A DNA stretch of 64,000 nucleotides, taken from an uncultured Anaerobiospirillum sp. (GTDB lineage: Bacteria; Pseudomonadota; Gammaproteobacteria; Enterobacterales; Succinivibrionaceae). Each line of letters begins with the position of its first letter. Within the stretch, counting starts at the first letter, position 1. Shown here in pieces: positions 35,143 through 45,210 of this stretch. The position numbers and the translations under genes were made by a program. The stretch spans positions 58,233 to 122,232 of the forward strand of contig CALXOW010000001.1 of assembly GCA_944390115.1 (NCBI GenBank), in the 5' to 3' direction. A model generated the notes under the pieces. It was not told where the DNA came from. It did no database searches and worked only from the letters and a program-made list of their open reading frames with translations.

Positions 35143-36960
35143 TTAAGGGATAGCTTTGGTCGCGAGCTGCTTATTATGCATATTGATAGCAATAGCTCTA
35201 CCTTCGCGAACCCCAATATTAGGGTCAGGATTAAATTCGCGCCAAGCAACGATGCGACGTTCTTTGGCTGATATCGCAATGAGTACTCCAACTACTGGTT
35301 TGCCCTCATTATGATAATTGACCCCATAACCTCTGGTTAATACTTGCATGCGTGCTGGTTCCAGAATGCTATCCTTGATTGCCTCAAAAGTAGTTAGGGC
35401 GCTATAGTCGATGTTTTCAGATTTTAAATCATTGAGGAGCTTGAGCTCAAAAACGATTACTTGGCCTTTGGTAGTGGTAAGTTCGATATCAGAGCGACCA
35501 CGCGCATTTGGGGTTTCCTCGCGTACATCCTTGAAGATGTCTCTGAGCCAAATGGTAAAGACAGTGCGATAGTGAGCCTCATGGGCATCGGTAAAGGCAT
35601 CAAAGAGAATGCCGCTGATTAGCTCATTGAGCTGGTCACAACTTTGGTCAAACTTGTTTGCTTCCAAGGATTGGAACAAGGCAGCCTTAAGAAGGCGGTC
35701 ATTTTCTAATGAGCTGATGCTTTCATTGATAAAGTTGTTAAAGACTGTTTTAAATTCAGTGGAAACATCGCGATTGGGATAGCCAAAGCGAAATTGAGGC
35801 TTGTTATCGTTAACGCCTAAATTATCAGTAGCACTGTTTGATATGACTTCCTTAATAGTTAAATAGCCAGCTTGTGCTAATAATGGTAAAAGTTTGACCT
35901 GAGAAAAAGAAACAGCGTTGGTACACTCAGATTCGGTTAAAGTGATATTTTCAGTTGTTAATTTATTATAGTCTTCAGAAATATTAAAAGGAATGCTTCT
36001 TAAATAAGATTTTAATGCTTGAGCGGCATTGGAATTGGTCATCCAATATGAAGTGAAACGCGGTAGTTGCTGCGACTGCCGGGCGGTCGTAGGAGCAAAG
36101 AACTTGTTGATAGCAAAAGGACAGTATAGATGTACTGAGGCGTTATAATCAAAGCAGAAACCATCATAGTATGATTTTAATTCTGCAATTAATTGCTCAT
36201 CGCTTAAGTGGAGGCGGCATGCTGCTTCAGCAATGTAGGGAGCATAGTTGGTGATTAGCTCATCGTGCGTTAGTCCTAATAAACTGGACCATTGTGGTTC
36301 CATGCTGATATCTTGAATATCTTGACCACTAAAGAGAGAAACAGAGTTATAACGCATGATACCCGTGATCAAGATAAAACGCGTGCTATCAATGCCGCGT
36401 AGCCAGCTGTAAAAGGTTTTCAGGACTGATAAAACATCGTTAAAAAGAGTTGCATTATTGAGATTGGATGAAAGAGCATAATCCCATTCATCAATTAAAA
36501 ATACCAAGCGCGTTTCATCGGAAATGCGTCCCACCTTATTCAAAAAACGATTAAGGGTGAGATCTTCTTGCTCGTACTCTTCAACCTGATAGAATCCAGC
36601 GGCACGGTAGGCTTCGGTAATGGCTCCTTTGAGTGACTGCGCGTATGATTGCGCATCGGTGCCTTCGACTTGGTTAAAGGAAAGATGGATAACGGGATAG
36701 CTTTTACTATAAGGCCAATTGCCATAAATAGCAGTGCCTTCGAAATTTTTATCACCGTAGGTAAAAAGGTTTTTAAGCGACGAAATTAATAAAGACTTGC
36801 CCATACGGCGCGGGCGAGATAGGAAAATTTTGCGTTGATTTGTTACTAAATCACCGAGTTGTGCAGTTTTGTCGACAAAAAACATTTTGTCATCGCGGAT
36901 TACTTGCCAATTGGAAATTCCTATAGGCAAATCTGGTAAAAATTGATTGTTTGCTGCCAT
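35143..36960 (-). CDS. AAA-ATPase-like/PD-(D/E)XK nuclease fusion (605 aa)
   Basis: ATG at 36960 is chosen over the upstream ATGs because AAGGA precedes it and the family begins here (LPIGISNWQVIRDDKMFFVDKT). P-loop RPRRMGKS lies at 49-56 and Walker B VFLIDEWDYAL follows. The C-terminal DUF1703-like nuclease has D491 and E505-x-K507 (SDIEL..., VFELK). This family is common in gut and oral anaerobes; its role is unsettled, with mobile-element or defence links suggested. The gene is clearly more AT-rich than its neighbours, which suggests horizontal acquisition. A second family member lies at 57.6 kb, on the opposite strand. Confidence 0.85.
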   Translation of the reverse strand: MAANNQFLPDLPIGISNWQVIRDDKMFFVDKTAQLGDLVTNQRKIFLSRPRRMGKSLLISSLKNLFTYGDKNFEGTAIYGNWPYSKSYPVIHLSFNQVEGTDAQSYAQSLKGAITEAYRAAGFYQVEEYEQEDLTLNRFLNKVGRISDETRLVFLIDEWDYALSSNLNNATLFNDVLSVLKTFYSWLRGIDSTRFILITGIMRYNSVSLFSGQDIQDISMEPQWSSLLGLTHDELITNYAPYIAEAACRLHLSDEQLIAELKSYYDGFCFDYNASVHLYCPFAINKFFAPTTARQSQQLPRFTSYWMTNSNAAQALKSYLRSIPFNISEDYNKLTTENITLTESECTNAVSFSQVKLLPLLAQAGYLTIKEVISNSATDNLGVNDNKPQFRFGYPNRDVSTEFKTVFNNFINESISSLENDRLLKAALFQSLEANKFDQSCDQLNELISGILFDAFTDAHEAHYRTVFTIWLRDIFKDVREETPNARGRSDIELTTTKGQVIVFELKLLNDLKSENIDYSALTTFEAIKDSILEPARMQVLTRGYGVNYHNEGKPVVGVLIAISAKERRIVAWREFNPDPNIGVREGRAIAINMHNKQLATKAIP

Positions 36961-37003
36961 GGTAATTATCCTTAGCAATCCGATGAAGTAAGGAGTAAAC
37001 ATC

Positions 37004-37032
37004 ATTATAGTGACGAATAGTAAATTTTATAA
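37004..37032 (-). promoter_or_regulatory. Promoter for the AAA-ATPase/nuclease gene
   Basis: Minus-strand TTATAA, 17-nt spacer, TATAAT, ending 43 nt upstream of the chosen ATG in AT-rich DNA. Confidence 0.6.
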
Positions 37033-37189
37033 GATATAATAAAATTAACTAAACATTATGATGTTTGTTGTTTCGTCTATCCGCAATTTTGCGCGGCTCA
37101 GTCACCTCAGAAGTCACAGCAAATGGGACATGATGCTACCTATGATAGCATGCAAGATAGGGGGCAAGTGCACCAGCGCGCTGCGCGTC

Positions 37190-37555
37190 TTAATTGCCAT
37201 AGCAATCGTGCTCGCGATAGCAATCGAGTTCATCGGCCACCTCACTGGTGGCAAAGCCATAGCGGATGCGGGCCGCAGCGCGGCGTGATTTAGGCTCTAT
37301 CCCGGTGCGTATGATATAGCCACAGGCATGAAGCAAGGTTAAGGGATCGAGTTCACCACAATGCTCATCATAACTTGGGGCCCAAGCCAGGCTGTGGGTT
37401 GGAGCATAGCGCCCTTGACGCAGCGCGGCAATGACCTCTTTTTCGATAGCAAAGTGTTCCTTGATGAACTCCCGCAAGGCCTCAAAGTTCGGGTGTTTTG
37501 GGGGTAAGAAAGATTCTGCTTGAGGCGGCGGGCCAAGTGAAGGTTGAGCTAACAA
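37190..37555 (-). CDS. Possible small hypothetical protein downstream of hisI
   Basis: Open frame of up to 121 codons. Its only upstream start, TTG at 37555, lies inside the hairpin that ends the his operon, so the start is doubtful. The product has a plausible helical centre (NFEALREFIKEHFAIEKEVIAALRQGRY) and no recognised domain. It could be a decayed gene. Confidence 0.3.
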   Translation of the reverse strand: MLAQPSLGPPPQAESFLPPKHPNFEALREFIKEHFAIEKEVIAALRQGRYAPTHSLAWAPSYDEHCGELDPLTLLHACGYIIRTGIEPKSRRAAARIRYGFATSEVADELDCYREHDCYGN

Positions 37556-37586
37556 GGCGTCAGTCCCCTTACGGAGACTGACGCCT
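37555..37586 (-). terminator. Hairpin at the end of the his operon
   Basis: AGGCGTCAGTC and GACTGACGCCT form a perfect 11-bp stem with a 10-nt loop, 68 nt past hisI. Only TTGTT follows on the minus strand. Confidence 0.6.
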
Positions 37587-37654
37587 AGGTTTGATACCAG
37601 TACTGGTGTCAGATTAGAACTGGCCTTTTAAGGCTTAGAGCAAAACCTTTGGGC

Positions 37655-38044
37655 TTAGATGAGGCCATTTTTGGCGGCGATGTACTTGACCGTAGCGTCG
37701 GCCATTGGGCTCTCATCAAAGCAGCTCTTGGTGCCCTTGTGGCAGGTTGGGCCGTCAGGGCGCGCTAAAATGAGGAGCGAGTCCTTGTCGCAGTCGGTGG
37801 TTACGCCGCGTAGGTGCAGGAAGTTGCCACTTTCCTCGCCCTTGGTCCAGAGCTTCTGGCGGTCACGCGAGTAAAAGGTGACTAACTTGGTCTCTAAGGT
37901 CTTCTCTAAGGCCTCTTGGTTCATGTAGCCCAGCATCAGGACTTGGCCATCTTGGGCATTCTGGACAATGGCTGGGATTAAACCGTTACCTTTTTGGAAG
38001 TCGAGTTCCTCGATCTTCTCAAAGCCGTGACGATATTCAAGCAC
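37655..38044 (-). CDS. hisI: Phosphoribosyl-AMP cyclohydrolase HisI (without HisE domain)
   Basis: Hydrolyses phosphoribosyl-AMP in step 3 of histidine synthesis. Seen: [30 protein letters not shown], metal-site DCDKDSLL, and zinc cysteines in [12 protein letters not shown]. At 129 aa it ends soon after the cysteine motif, so the HisE pyrophosphatase half of enterobacterial HisIE is absent. Overlaps the end of hisF by 8 nt. Confidence 0.93.
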   Translation of the reverse strand: MLEYRHGFEKIEELDFQKGNGLIPAIVQNAQDGQVLMLGYMNQEALEKTLETKLVTFYSRDRQKLWTKGEESGNFLHLRGVTTDCDKDSLLILARPDGPTCHKGTKSCFDESPMADATVKYIAAKNGLI

Positions 38045-38810
38045 GACAAATCACTCCTTGTGCGCTGAGGTATGACTTGAGCTCAGCGATGTTAATTAAA
38101 TTCTTGTGGAACACTGAGGCTGCTAAGGCGCCGGAGACATCAGCCTCCTTAAAAGCCTGGGCAAAGTGCTCCATGGTGCCCGCGCCGCCTGAGGCGATAA
38201 GCGGAATGTGGCAGCGCTCTTGGACGGCTTGTAGCTGCTTGATATCGTAGCCATTCTTCATGCCGTCTTGGTTCATCATATTGAGCACGATTTCACCAGC
38301 ACCCCGGCGCTGCACTTCTTCGACCCAATCAAGGGTCCGCCAATGGGTGGTCTTGGTGGTATTAACGTCACCGGTGAATTGCTTGACTAAGTACTCACCC
38401 GATTCTGCGTCGTAGAAGCTATCGATGCCTACAACCACACATTGCACGCCAAAGCGGTCGGAGAGCCGCGTGATGAGCTCAGGGTCAGACAGGGCTGGGC
38501 TGTTGATCGAAATCTTGTCGGCGCCATAGGCTAAGATTTCTTGGGCTTGCTCGATACTACGAATGCCACCTGCCACCGCAAAAGGGATGTTGATGACTTC
38601 GGCGATCTTGGCCACCCAAGACTTATCGACCTTGTTGCCGTGGGCCGAAGCGGTGATGTCGTAGAACACCAGCTCATCAGCGCCTTCGTCGGCATAGCGC
38701 TGGGCCAGGTCAACAATTGAGCCGACCACCTCATGGTTCTTAAATTGGACGCCTTTGACCACTACACCATCGCGCACGTCCAGGCACGGAATAATTCTTT
38801 TGGCTAACAT
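38037..38810 (-). CDS. hisF: Imidazole glycerol phosphate synthase cyclase subunit HisF
   Basis: TIM-barrel cyclase that takes ammonia from HisH and forms IGP and AICAR. N-terminal [19 protein letters not shown] carries the first catalytic Asp; VVVGIDSF carries the second. Phosphate-binding loops VAGGIRS and [12 protein letters not shown] are present. Length (257 aa) is normal. Starts 9 nt after hisA and overlaps hisI. Confidence 0.96.
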   Translation of the reverse strand: MLAKRIIPCLDVRDGVVVKGVQFKNHEVVGSIVDLAQRYADEGADELVFYDITASAHGNKVDKSWVAKIAEVINIPFAVAGGIRSIEQAQEILAYGADKISINSPALSDPELITRLSDRFGVQCVVVGIDSFYDAESGEYLVKQFTGDVNTTKTTHWRTLDWVEEVQRRGAGEIVLNMMNQDGMKNGYDIKQLQAVQERCHIPLIASGGAGTMEHFAQAFKEADVSGALAASVFHKNLINIAELKSYLSAQGVICRA

Positions 38811-38819
38811 GGGCGCTCC

Positions 38820-39554
38820 TTAGTCGTTAGGCCATAAGGCTAAGGCCTCAGGGAAGGTAAAAGCCCCGGTTAACAGGGACTTACCTAAGACCGCGCTCTT
38901 CATCTTGATCGCGCGTAAGGCCTTAAGGTCATTAAGGCTTGAGATACCGCCCGAGGCGATAATATCAAGCTTAGGATAACGCTCAGTGATCTGGGCATAA
39001 AGCTCGGTGTTTGGGCCTTGCATCATGCCATCCTTGGCGATATCGGTGATAAGCACGTGCTTGAGACCCGCCTTGCTAAACTGCGCTAACAGGTTATAGA
39101 CGCTGGCCTCACTGACCTTAAGCCAGCCATGAGTTGCGACCATCGGGACGCCGTCGATCAATTTGACATCTAAGGCTAGAGTAATGGCCTCAGGGCCAAA
39201 CTCGGTTAGCAGCTTAAGCCCCAGCTCTGGGTTCTTGATCGCGGCCGAGCCCACCACCACGCGCTTGACGCCTAAGTCCAAGAGCTCAGCAACGTCCTCA
39301 TAAGTGCGAATGCCACCGCCGGTTTGAATCGGACAAGGACTGGCCGCTACCAGATTCGCAATCAGGCCTAATTGGCGCGCTTTCGGGTCTTTGGCGCCGT
39401 CCAGATCCACCAGATGAATCAGGGCCGCACATTGCGCAGCGTATTCCTTGACCTTGGCCACAGGATCTAAGGCAAAGACCGTCTTTTGGTCAAAGTCACC
39501 TTGCTTGAGGCGCACAATCTGACCATCAATGAGATCTAAAGCAGGAATGAGCAT
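38820..39554 (-). CDS. hisA: ProFAR isomerase HisA
   Basis: Isomerises ProFAR to PRFAR. TIM barrel with MLIPALDLIDGQIVRLKQGD, TGGGIRTYEDV, LALDVKLIDG, ITDIAKDGMMQGPN and ASGGISSLND, giving both catalytic Asp positions and phosphate loops. Normal 244-aa length. Lies between hisH and hisF with 9-nt gaps. Confidence 0.96.
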   Translation of the reverse strand: MLIPALDLIDGQIVRLKQGDFDQKTVFALDPVAKVKEYAAQCAALIHLVDLDGAKDPKARQLGLIANLVAASPCPIQTGGGIRTYEDVAELLDLGVKRVVVGSAAIKNPELGLKLLTEFGPEAITLALDVKLIDGVPMVATHGWLKVSEASVYNLLAQFSKAGLKHVLITDIAKDGMMQGPNTELYAQITERYPKLDIIASGGISSLNDLKALRAIKMKSAVLGKSLLTGAFTFPEALALWPND

Positions 39555-39563
39555 GATCTCTCC

Positions 39564-40238
39564 TTAGAGCTCTAAGAAGTTGTGTAAGATTTGCGCGCCC
39601 ACAGCTCCAGACTTCTCAGGGTGGAATTGGACGCCCATGAAGTTATCGCGTGCGATCGCGGCACTAAAGTCCTGACCATAGGTGCAGGTAGCGATCGTGT
39701 TCGGGCCGACATCTAAGCAGTAGCTGTGGACAAAGTACACGAAAGCCCCGTGCCCATCCTTACCATCAGGGAGCCCCGCAAAGAGCGGATGGCCATTATG
39801 GACAATGGTGTTCCAGCCCATATGCGGCAGTGGCAAGGTGCCGCAATTTAAGCGGTGCACCTGACCTGGGACCAGACCCAAGGTCTTAATGTGAGCAAGG
39901 CTACTACCCAGCGGCACCTCCGTGGAGCTTTGAGCTTGCACCTGCATGCCCAGGCAAATACCTAGGAGCGGGCGCTGACACTGATGGATAAAGTCCATGA
40001 GCTCACTTGAGGCCGCCGACTCATCTTGGCACAGTGCTGGGACTTGCTCTAAGGTGCAGCCCAACAAGCCTGCCATCACGGCACTAGCCGAACCCACGCC
40101 CGGCATAATGATCTTGTCACACTGGCGCAGGGGGGCAACTTCGTCGCTTATGACCACCTCACTGAGGCCTTGGCGCTTTAAGGCCTGCAGCACCGAGTTA
40201 AAGTTAGCCGACTTGGTGTTAACTATTCCAACGCGCAT
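39564..40238 (-). CDS. hisH: Imidazole glycerol phosphate synthase glutaminase subunit HisH
   Basis: Class I glutamine amidotransferase supplying ammonia to HisF. Catalytic Cys in LLGICLGMQ, catalytic His and Glu in GVQFHPEKSG, and IIMPGVGSASAVM near the N-terminus. A run of about ten residues before the Cys (CQDESAASSELMDF) makes it slightly longer than average. ATG preceded by AGGAG. Confidence 0.95.
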   Translation of the reverse strand: MRVGIVNTKSANFNSVLQALKRQGLSEVVISDEVAPLRQCDKIIMPGVGSASAVMAGLLGCTLEQVPALCQDESAASSELMDFIHQCQRPLLGICLGMQVQAQSSTEVPLGSSLAHIKTLGLVPGQVHRLNCGTLPLPHMGWNTIVHNGHPLFAGLPDGKDGHGAFVYFVHSYCLDVGPNTIATCTYGQDFSAAIARDNFMGVQFHPEKSGAVGAQILHNFLEL

Positions 40239-40266
40239 ACGATCTCCTAGGCGCTGCCTTTAGTGG

Positions 40267-41481
40267 TTATAAGGTGCCCTTGCTTGAAGGCAATTCCGTG
40301 CCCACGACCTTGATCGCCGGGCGTAGGGCGCGGCCAAAGGCCTTGAACAGAGCTTCGACTTGATGATGCGCATTGCCCTTTGTGACCTTCATATGTAAGG
40401 TCAAGCCCATAGCGACGGCTAAGGACTCAAAGAAGTGGCTGACCATTTGGGTCTCAAAGCCGTTGATGTCCTCACGGGTAAAGTCAGCATCAAGCTCAAA
40501 TTCGCAGTGTGGACGACCCGAGATATCAAGCGCCACCGTGATATTGTGAGCCTCGCTATCTTCTGCGGCTTCAGGTCTGACCTTGGTATCGGCGCCAATG
40601 GCCAGCATTTGGTCCTTGCTGGCAGCAAAAACCTGAGCCATAACCTCATCCATTGGGACCACAAAGCCAAAGCGGCCGATACCGCGCTTATCGCCTAAGG
40701 CCTCCTTGAGCGCCGTGCCTAAGGCAATGCCAGTGTCCTCAATGGTATGGTGGCCATCAACCTCGAGATCACCCTCGACCTTAACCGTCAGGTTAAAGTT
40801 GCCGTGGGTGGCGATTTGGTCGAGCATGTGGTCAAAAAAGCCAATGCCGGTGGCGATGCTGCTGTGACCACTGTGGTCGAGATCGACCGTTAAGTCAATC
40901 TTGGTCTCGCGGGTAGTGCGCACCACATGGGCGGTGCGCACATGCTGAGAGCGTACAGGACCCACATTTAAGATGGTGGCGACAATCTCATCCCAGGTCA
41001 GGGCTGGAACCTCGTCACTGGAGTCATCACGGGCAAAGTCACCGACCTTGAGGCCCTTGATGCCCATGGCGGCGGCCATTGCTAAATCGGTAGGACGATC
41101 GCCGATGAAGTAGGAAGTGGCGCGATCCCAGCTGTCATCGTTTAAGTAGGCCTGAACTAAACCAAGCTTAGGCTTGCGGCAGTCGCAATTGTCCTCAGGC
41201 TTGTGCGGGCAGATTAATACCTGCTCAAAGTTAATACCTTGCGACTCCAAGGTATTGAGAATGAGCTCATGGGCCGGAGTAAAGGTCTCAAGAGGAAAAG
41301 ACTCGGTGCCCAGACCATCTTGATTGGAGACCATGACCAAGCTATAACCTGCTTCTTGCAGGCGCAGCAAGGCCGGAATGACGTGCGGTAAGAACTTGAC
41401 CTTATCTAAGGCATCGACTTGGAAGTCTTCAGGCTCATAGACCAAGGTGCCATCGCGGTCGATAAAGAGGTATTTCTTCAC
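40267..41481 (-). CDS. hisB: Bifunctional histidinol-phosphatase/IGP dehydratase HisB
   Basis: HAD phosphatase N-terminus ([16 protein letters not shown], then cysteines in [11 protein letters not shown]) fused to IGP dehydratase ([28 protein letters not shown]). This fusion is typical of gammaproteobacteria. Length is 404 aa against about 355. About 32 extra residues (roughly 282-314, rich in Ala, Asp and Glu) sit between FVVPMDE and ALDISGRPH in the dehydratase. GTG start with GAGG upstream. Confidence 0.95.
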   Translation of the reverse strand: MKKYLFIDRDGTLVYEPEDFQVDALDKVKFLPHVIPALLRLQEAGYSLVMVSNQDGLGTESFPLETFTPAHELILNTLESQGINFEQVLICPHKPEDNCDCRKPKLGLVQAYLNDDSWDRATSYFIGDRPTDLAMAAAMGIKGLKVGDFARDDSSDEVPALTWDEIVATILNVGPVRSQHVRTAHVVRTTRETKIDLTVDLDHSGHSSIATGIGFFDHMLDQIATHGNFNLTVKVEGDLEVDGHHTIEDTGIALGTALKEALGDKRGIGRFGFVVPMDEVMAQVFAASKDQMLAIGADTKVRPEAAEDSEAHNITVALDISGRPHCEFELDADFTREDINGFETQMVSHFFESLAVAMGLTLHMKVTKGNAHHQVEALFKAFGRALRPAIKVVGTELPSSKGTL

Positions 41482-41491
41482 GGTACGCCTC

Positions 41492-42577
41492 TTACTCGAC
41501 CAAGGAGGTTAAGGTGCGCATTACCTCGTCTAACTCCTCTGGAGTGCCGATGGAAACGCGAATGCAGTTCTTAAGGCCCGGCTTAGTCTCAAAGGAGCGC
41601 AGGATAATGCCCTTTTGCACCATAGCATTAAAGACCTTAGGGCCATCGTTGAACTCGATTAAGACGTAGTTGGCGCACGATGGGTAGATGCGCTTAACTA
41701 AAGGATTAGCCCCAGTCATGAGATCTTGCAAGCTGTGCTCGAACTTAGCGCGCAGCTCTACGGTCTTCGCAACGCGCTCATGCATCAGCTCAATGCCGCC
41801 ACGGGCCAACGCTTGCTTGGCGATCTGAGCGACTGGATCTGGAATTGGATATGGGTCGATGACCTTGGTCATTAAGGCGATGATATCTGGGTGGGCCAGA
41901 GCAAAACCGCAACGAATGCCCGCTAAAGCAAAGGCCTTAGAGAGAGTGCGGGTGACGATGAGGTTTGGATAGTCGTTAATTAGACCGACCGTGGTGGCCT
42001 CCGGCTTAAACTCGATATAAGCCTCATCCATGACAAAGAGCACCTCAGGAAAGTCCGTGAGCAGGCGCTTTAACTCAGCGTGATCAAATAATTGGCCTAA
42101 TGGGTTAGCTGGGCTGTCGATAAAGACGGCCTTAACCTTAAAGGGAGCAGCCTTCAGAGCCGTGGCGATGACTTCATAGTCGAGGACAAAGCCAGGCTTG
42201 CGCGTAGCGTAGAAGGTCTGAGCGCGATTGGTGGTGGCGGCAATCTCGTACATGCCATAGGTAGGTGGAGCGACCACGATGCCTTCTCCGACCTCGCAGA
42301 AGGTGCGGATGATAAGGCCGATCGCCTCATCTGAGCCACGGGTGACCAAGACTTGATCGCGGCGCAGGCCTACATAGTCGGCCATCGCCTGAACCACTTC
42401 AAACGGCTGGCAATCAGGGTAGCGGTTTAAAGTGGTGGAGTTGAAGATGTAGAACTCCGACTTAGGAGCCTCATTGGCATTTAAGAAGGTGTGGCCGTGG
42501 CCGCCGATACGACGGGCACTCTGGTAAGGCTCCAGCTCTTGAACGTGCTTACAGGCAAGCTTAGTTAAATCGGTCAT
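41492..42577 (-). CDS. hisC: Histidinol-phosphate aminotransferase HisC
   Basis: PLP enzyme of fold type I. Seen: [48 protein letters not shown] (PLP-binding Asp) and [17 protein letters not shown] with the Schiff-base lysine. Normal length (361 aa). Lies between hisD and hisB in the operon. Confidence 0.96.
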   Translation of the reverse strand: MTDLTKLACKHVQELEPYQSARRIGGHGHTFLNANEAPKSEFYIFNSTTLNRYPDCQPFEVVQAMADYVGLRRDQVLVTRGSDEAIGLIIRTFCEVGEGIVVAPPTYGMYEIAATTNRAQTFYATRKPGFVLDYEVIATALKAAPFKVKAVFIDSPANPLGQLFDHAELKRLLTDFPEVLFVMDEAYIEFKPEATTVGLINDYPNLIVTRTLSKAFALAGIRCGFALAHPDIIALMTKVIDPYPIPDPVAQIAKQALARGGIELMHERVAKTVELRAKFEHSLQDLMTGANPLVKRIYPSCANYVLIEFNDGPKVFNAMVQKGIILRSFETKPGLKNCIRVSIGTPEELDEVMRTLTSLVE

Positions 42578-42615
42578 AGCAAAAAACCAATAATCTCAAA
42601 AATCAGGAACGGCGT

Positions 42616-43905
42616 TTAACGGCCAATCTTATTTAAACGGATGGTAACGGCATTACGGTGGGCATCGAGGCCTTCAGCCGTGGCCAAAGTCTCAACCGTA
42701 GTGCCGATGGCGCGCAAGCCCGCTGCCGTAGCGTACGAGATAGTGTAGCGGCGGCGGAAGTCGTCGGTACCTAAGGCCGAAGCGGTCTTAGCATAGCCAT
42801 AGGTTGGCAGGGTGTGATTGGTGCCCGAGGCATAATCACCCATCGACTCGCAGGTGAGCGCACCTAAGAAGATGGAGCCCGCATTGGATAAGCGTGGTAC
42901 CAAGGAGTGTGGATCTTGCACCTGGACAATCAAGTGCTCTGGGGCGTAGCGATTGGAGATCGCGACACACTCATCCATGCTCTTGCATAAAATAAAGCGG
43001 CTCTTGCTTAAGGCCTTTGCGGCGATGTCCTTACGTGGTAAGACCGCGAGCTGCGCTTGCAGGGCAGTATCGGCCGCCTCAAGCAGTGACTTTGAGTCAG
43101 AGACCAAGATCACTTGGCTATCTGGGCCGTGCTCGGCTTGAGAGAGCAGATCGGCAGCGACAAAATCAGGATCAGCATCCTGATCGGCAATAACTAAGAC
43201 CTCAGATGGGCCGGCCGGCATATCGATCGCCGCACCCTGAGGATCGTCGGCGACCAAGCGCTTAGCCATAGTGACGAATTGGTTGCCGGGGCCAAAGATC
43301 TTATAAACCTTAGGCATAGTCTCGGTGCCGTAAGCCATAGCAGCGACGGCATGGGCACCGCCTAAGCGGAACAGCTTGGTGATACCGCACTTGGTGGCAG
43401 CGTAGATGATGGCATCGCTCATCGGATATGGCGAGCATAAGACCACCTCAGCGCAGCCTGCGATCTGGGCTGGTACACCTAACATCATAGCAGTCGAGAC
43501 GAGCGGAGCTGAGCCGCCTGGCACATAGAGGCCAACCTTTTCAATCGGGTGAGTCGCGGTCTGGCAGGTAATGCCCGGCACGGTCTCAACCGTGACATGG
43601 CTTGGCTCTTGGGCGGCGTGGAACTTCTTGATATTGGCGTAGGCCTGGTCGATCGCCGCCTTTAACCCAGGCTCAACACGAACACAGGCTGCGGCAATTT
43701 CCTCAGCACTGACCACAATCTTATCTTCTGGGCACTTATCAAAGCGTGCGGCGTATTCCTTAACGGCGGCATCACCCCGAGCGCGTACGTCAGCTAAGAT
43801 CGCGCTGACCGCGCGTTGCACTTCATCTTGCGAGCTGTGAGCCGGACGCTCTAACAGTGCTTCTTGCTCAGCAGCACTGAGCTCAGCAAAAACATTGATT
43901 TCCAT
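42616..43905 (-). CDS. hisD: Histidinol dehydrogenase HisD
   Basis: Zinc- and NAD-dependent oxidation of histidinol to histidine. Seen: GLYVPGGSAPLVSTAMMLGVPA, GGAHAVAAMAYGTETMPKVYKIFGPGN, DMPAGPSEVLVIAD, AEHGPDSQVILVS and the C-terminal TNHTLPTYGYAKTASALG. ATG at 43905 is preferred to one 21 nt upstream because it opens with MEINVF and matches family length (429 aa). It is separated from hisG by 244 bp with hairpins. Confidence 0.96.
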   Translation of the reverse strand: MEINVFAELSAAEQEALLERPAHSSQDEVQRAVSAILADVRARGDAAVKEYAARFDKCPEDKIVVSAEEIAAACVRVEPGLKAAIDQAYANIKKFHAAQEPSHVTVETVPGITCQTATHPIEKVGLYVPGGSAPLVSTAMMLGVPAQIAGCAEVVLCSPYPMSDAIIYAATKCGITKLFRLGGAHAVAAMAYGTETMPKVYKIFGPGNQFVTMAKRLVADDPQGAAIDMPAGPSEVLVIADQDADPDFVAADLLSQAEHGPDSQVILVSDSKSLLEAADTALQAQLAVLPRKDIAAKALSKSRFILCKSMDECVAISNRYAPEHLIVQVQDPHSLVPRLSNAGSIFLGALTCESMGDYASGTNHTLPTYGYAKTASALGTDDFRRRYTISYATAAGLRAIGTTVETLATAEGLDAHRNAVTIRLNKIGR

Positions 43906-44149
43906 GAACGAGAACCTGTAGCACAAGCTAAAACGTTAACTAAGGCCGCACAGTCCCAGCACGCAACCACATAGTAGAGGCCACTAGTTATGGCAAGCCA
44001 CCACAGGGCAGGCTACTAGTCACAATAAGCCGCCACCCAGTAGAGGCTACCAGTCAGGCAAGCTAACGTTTTTAGCAAAAACGACGCGGAACCTAGTAAG
44101 CTCGGCTCACTAAGTTCCACGCGTAGAGAATGGAGATAAAAGATGAAAG
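43906..44149. other. hisG-hisD spacer
   Basis: 244 bp within the operon, with short AGGC/CTAG-rich imperfect repeats (TAGAGGCTACCAGTC and AGAGGCCACTAGTT) and two hairpins. No gene. Confidence 0.5.
44067..44123 (-). terminator. Two hairpins after hisG, possible intra-operon attenuation or processing site
   Basis: CGTTTTT-AGC-AAAAACG at 44067-44083, and at 44085-44123 a 10-bp stem GGAACTTAGT with ACTAGGTTCC (one G-U). On the minus strand they lie 27 nt past the hisG stop. Confidence 0.5.
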
Positions 44150-45064
44150 TTAGTCTAACATCTTCTCAATTGGTACAACCAGAATAGAAGTTGCACCTAA
44201 ATCCTTTAAGCTCTCCATCGTTTCCCAGAAGAGCTTTTCACGCGATACTACGTGCAGGGCGACGCGCTCCGGCTCGCCCTCAAGCTGCATGATGGTTGGG
44301 GCCTCGGCGCCAGGGAGCAGGGCGGTGATTTCCGCAAGCTTGGCGCGAGGGGCGTTCATCATGATGTACTTGGATTCCTTAGCGGTCATGACACCACGTA
44401 AGCGGGTCAAGATCTTATCGGCTAAGGCCTTCTTCTCTGGGAAGAGCTCTTGGTCACGGGCAATGATGACGGCCTGGGACTCGTAGATGGTCTCAACTTC
44501 CTTTAAGCCGTTAGCTTGTAAGGTAGCACCGGTGCACACCAAGTCGCAGATAGCGTCGGCCAGCTCGGCGCGTGGGGCGACCTCGACCGAACCGGTTAAG
44601 AGCACGCTCTTATAGTTGACGCCTGCGGCGCTCATGGCGCGGCGTAATAAATGAGGATAGGTTGTGGCGATCTTCTTACCCTCAAGGTCCTTAAGGGAGT
44701 GCCACTCTTGCTCTTGTGGGATGGCGATCGCTAAGCGGCAATCACCGAAGTTGAGCTTGCACACCTCGTTAAACCCGGTTGGTTGGCCGTCTAAGGCGCG
44801 CTGCATCTGGGTTTCTTCGAGCACGTTTTGGCCCACGATACCCCAGTCGACCACATGGTCCATCACCAGACCTGGGATATCGTCATCGCGGACACGCAAG
44901 ATATCAATCGGCATGTTCTCGGCATGAGCGAGGAGATGATCACGGTTCTCGTTGATTTTGATACCGCAGCTCTTAAACAAGCGCTCCGTCTCGTCGGTTA
45001 AGCGACCGGACTTCTGCATTGCGATTCTCAAACGCTTTTTGCTCTGATCATTACTGTTGCTCAT
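44150..45064 (-). CDS. hisG: ATP phosphoribosyltransferase HisG
   Basis: First, feedback-controlled step of histidine synthesis. Start placed at ATG 45064, with GGAG seven nucleotides upstream and the family opening [14 protein letters not shown] close behind. The upstream in-frame extension is not supported. Seen: [40 protein letters not shown] and [18 protein letters not shown] (PRPP site). The length (304 aa) and C-terminal domain ([19 protein letters not shown]) show the long form, which does not need HisZ. Confidence 0.95.
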   Translation of the reverse strand: MSNSNDQSKKRLRIAMQKSGRLTDETERLFKSCGIKINENRDHLLAHAENMPIDILRVRDDDIPGLVMDHVVDWGIVGQNVLEETQMQRALDGQPTGFNEVCKLNFGDCRLAIAIPQEQEWHSLKDLEGKKIATTYPHLLRRAMSAAGVNYKSVLLTGSVEVAPRAELADAICDLVCTGATLQANGLKEVETIYESQAVIIARDQELFPEKKALADKILTRLRGVMTAKESKYIMMNAPRAKLAEITALLPGAEAPTIMQLEGEPERVALHVVSREKLFWETMESLKDLGATSILVVPIEKMLD

Positions 45065-45204
45065 TAGAGTACTCCACGATGGCAGGCCAAGGCCGATCAA
45101 AGAACTAACGCCCAAACCAAACTTAGGCTCTGCTCTTTGCATTGGCTGCCCAATAGGAAAAGAAAACAAGTAAAGTCAAACCCCTCAGGGTCAAACCGTG
45201 CACC

Positions 45205-45210
45205 ATTATA
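45205..45210 (-). promoter_or_regulatory. -10 element of hisG
   Basis: Perfect TATAAT on the minus strand, 140 nt upstream of hisG; a CTTGCC-like -35 lies 15-16 nt away. The position leaves a long leader. Confidence 0.45.

Noticed and set aside
45065-45210. His leader peptide and attenuator upstream of hisG
   Set aside because: No ORF with a run of His codons lies between the -10 element and the hisG start.
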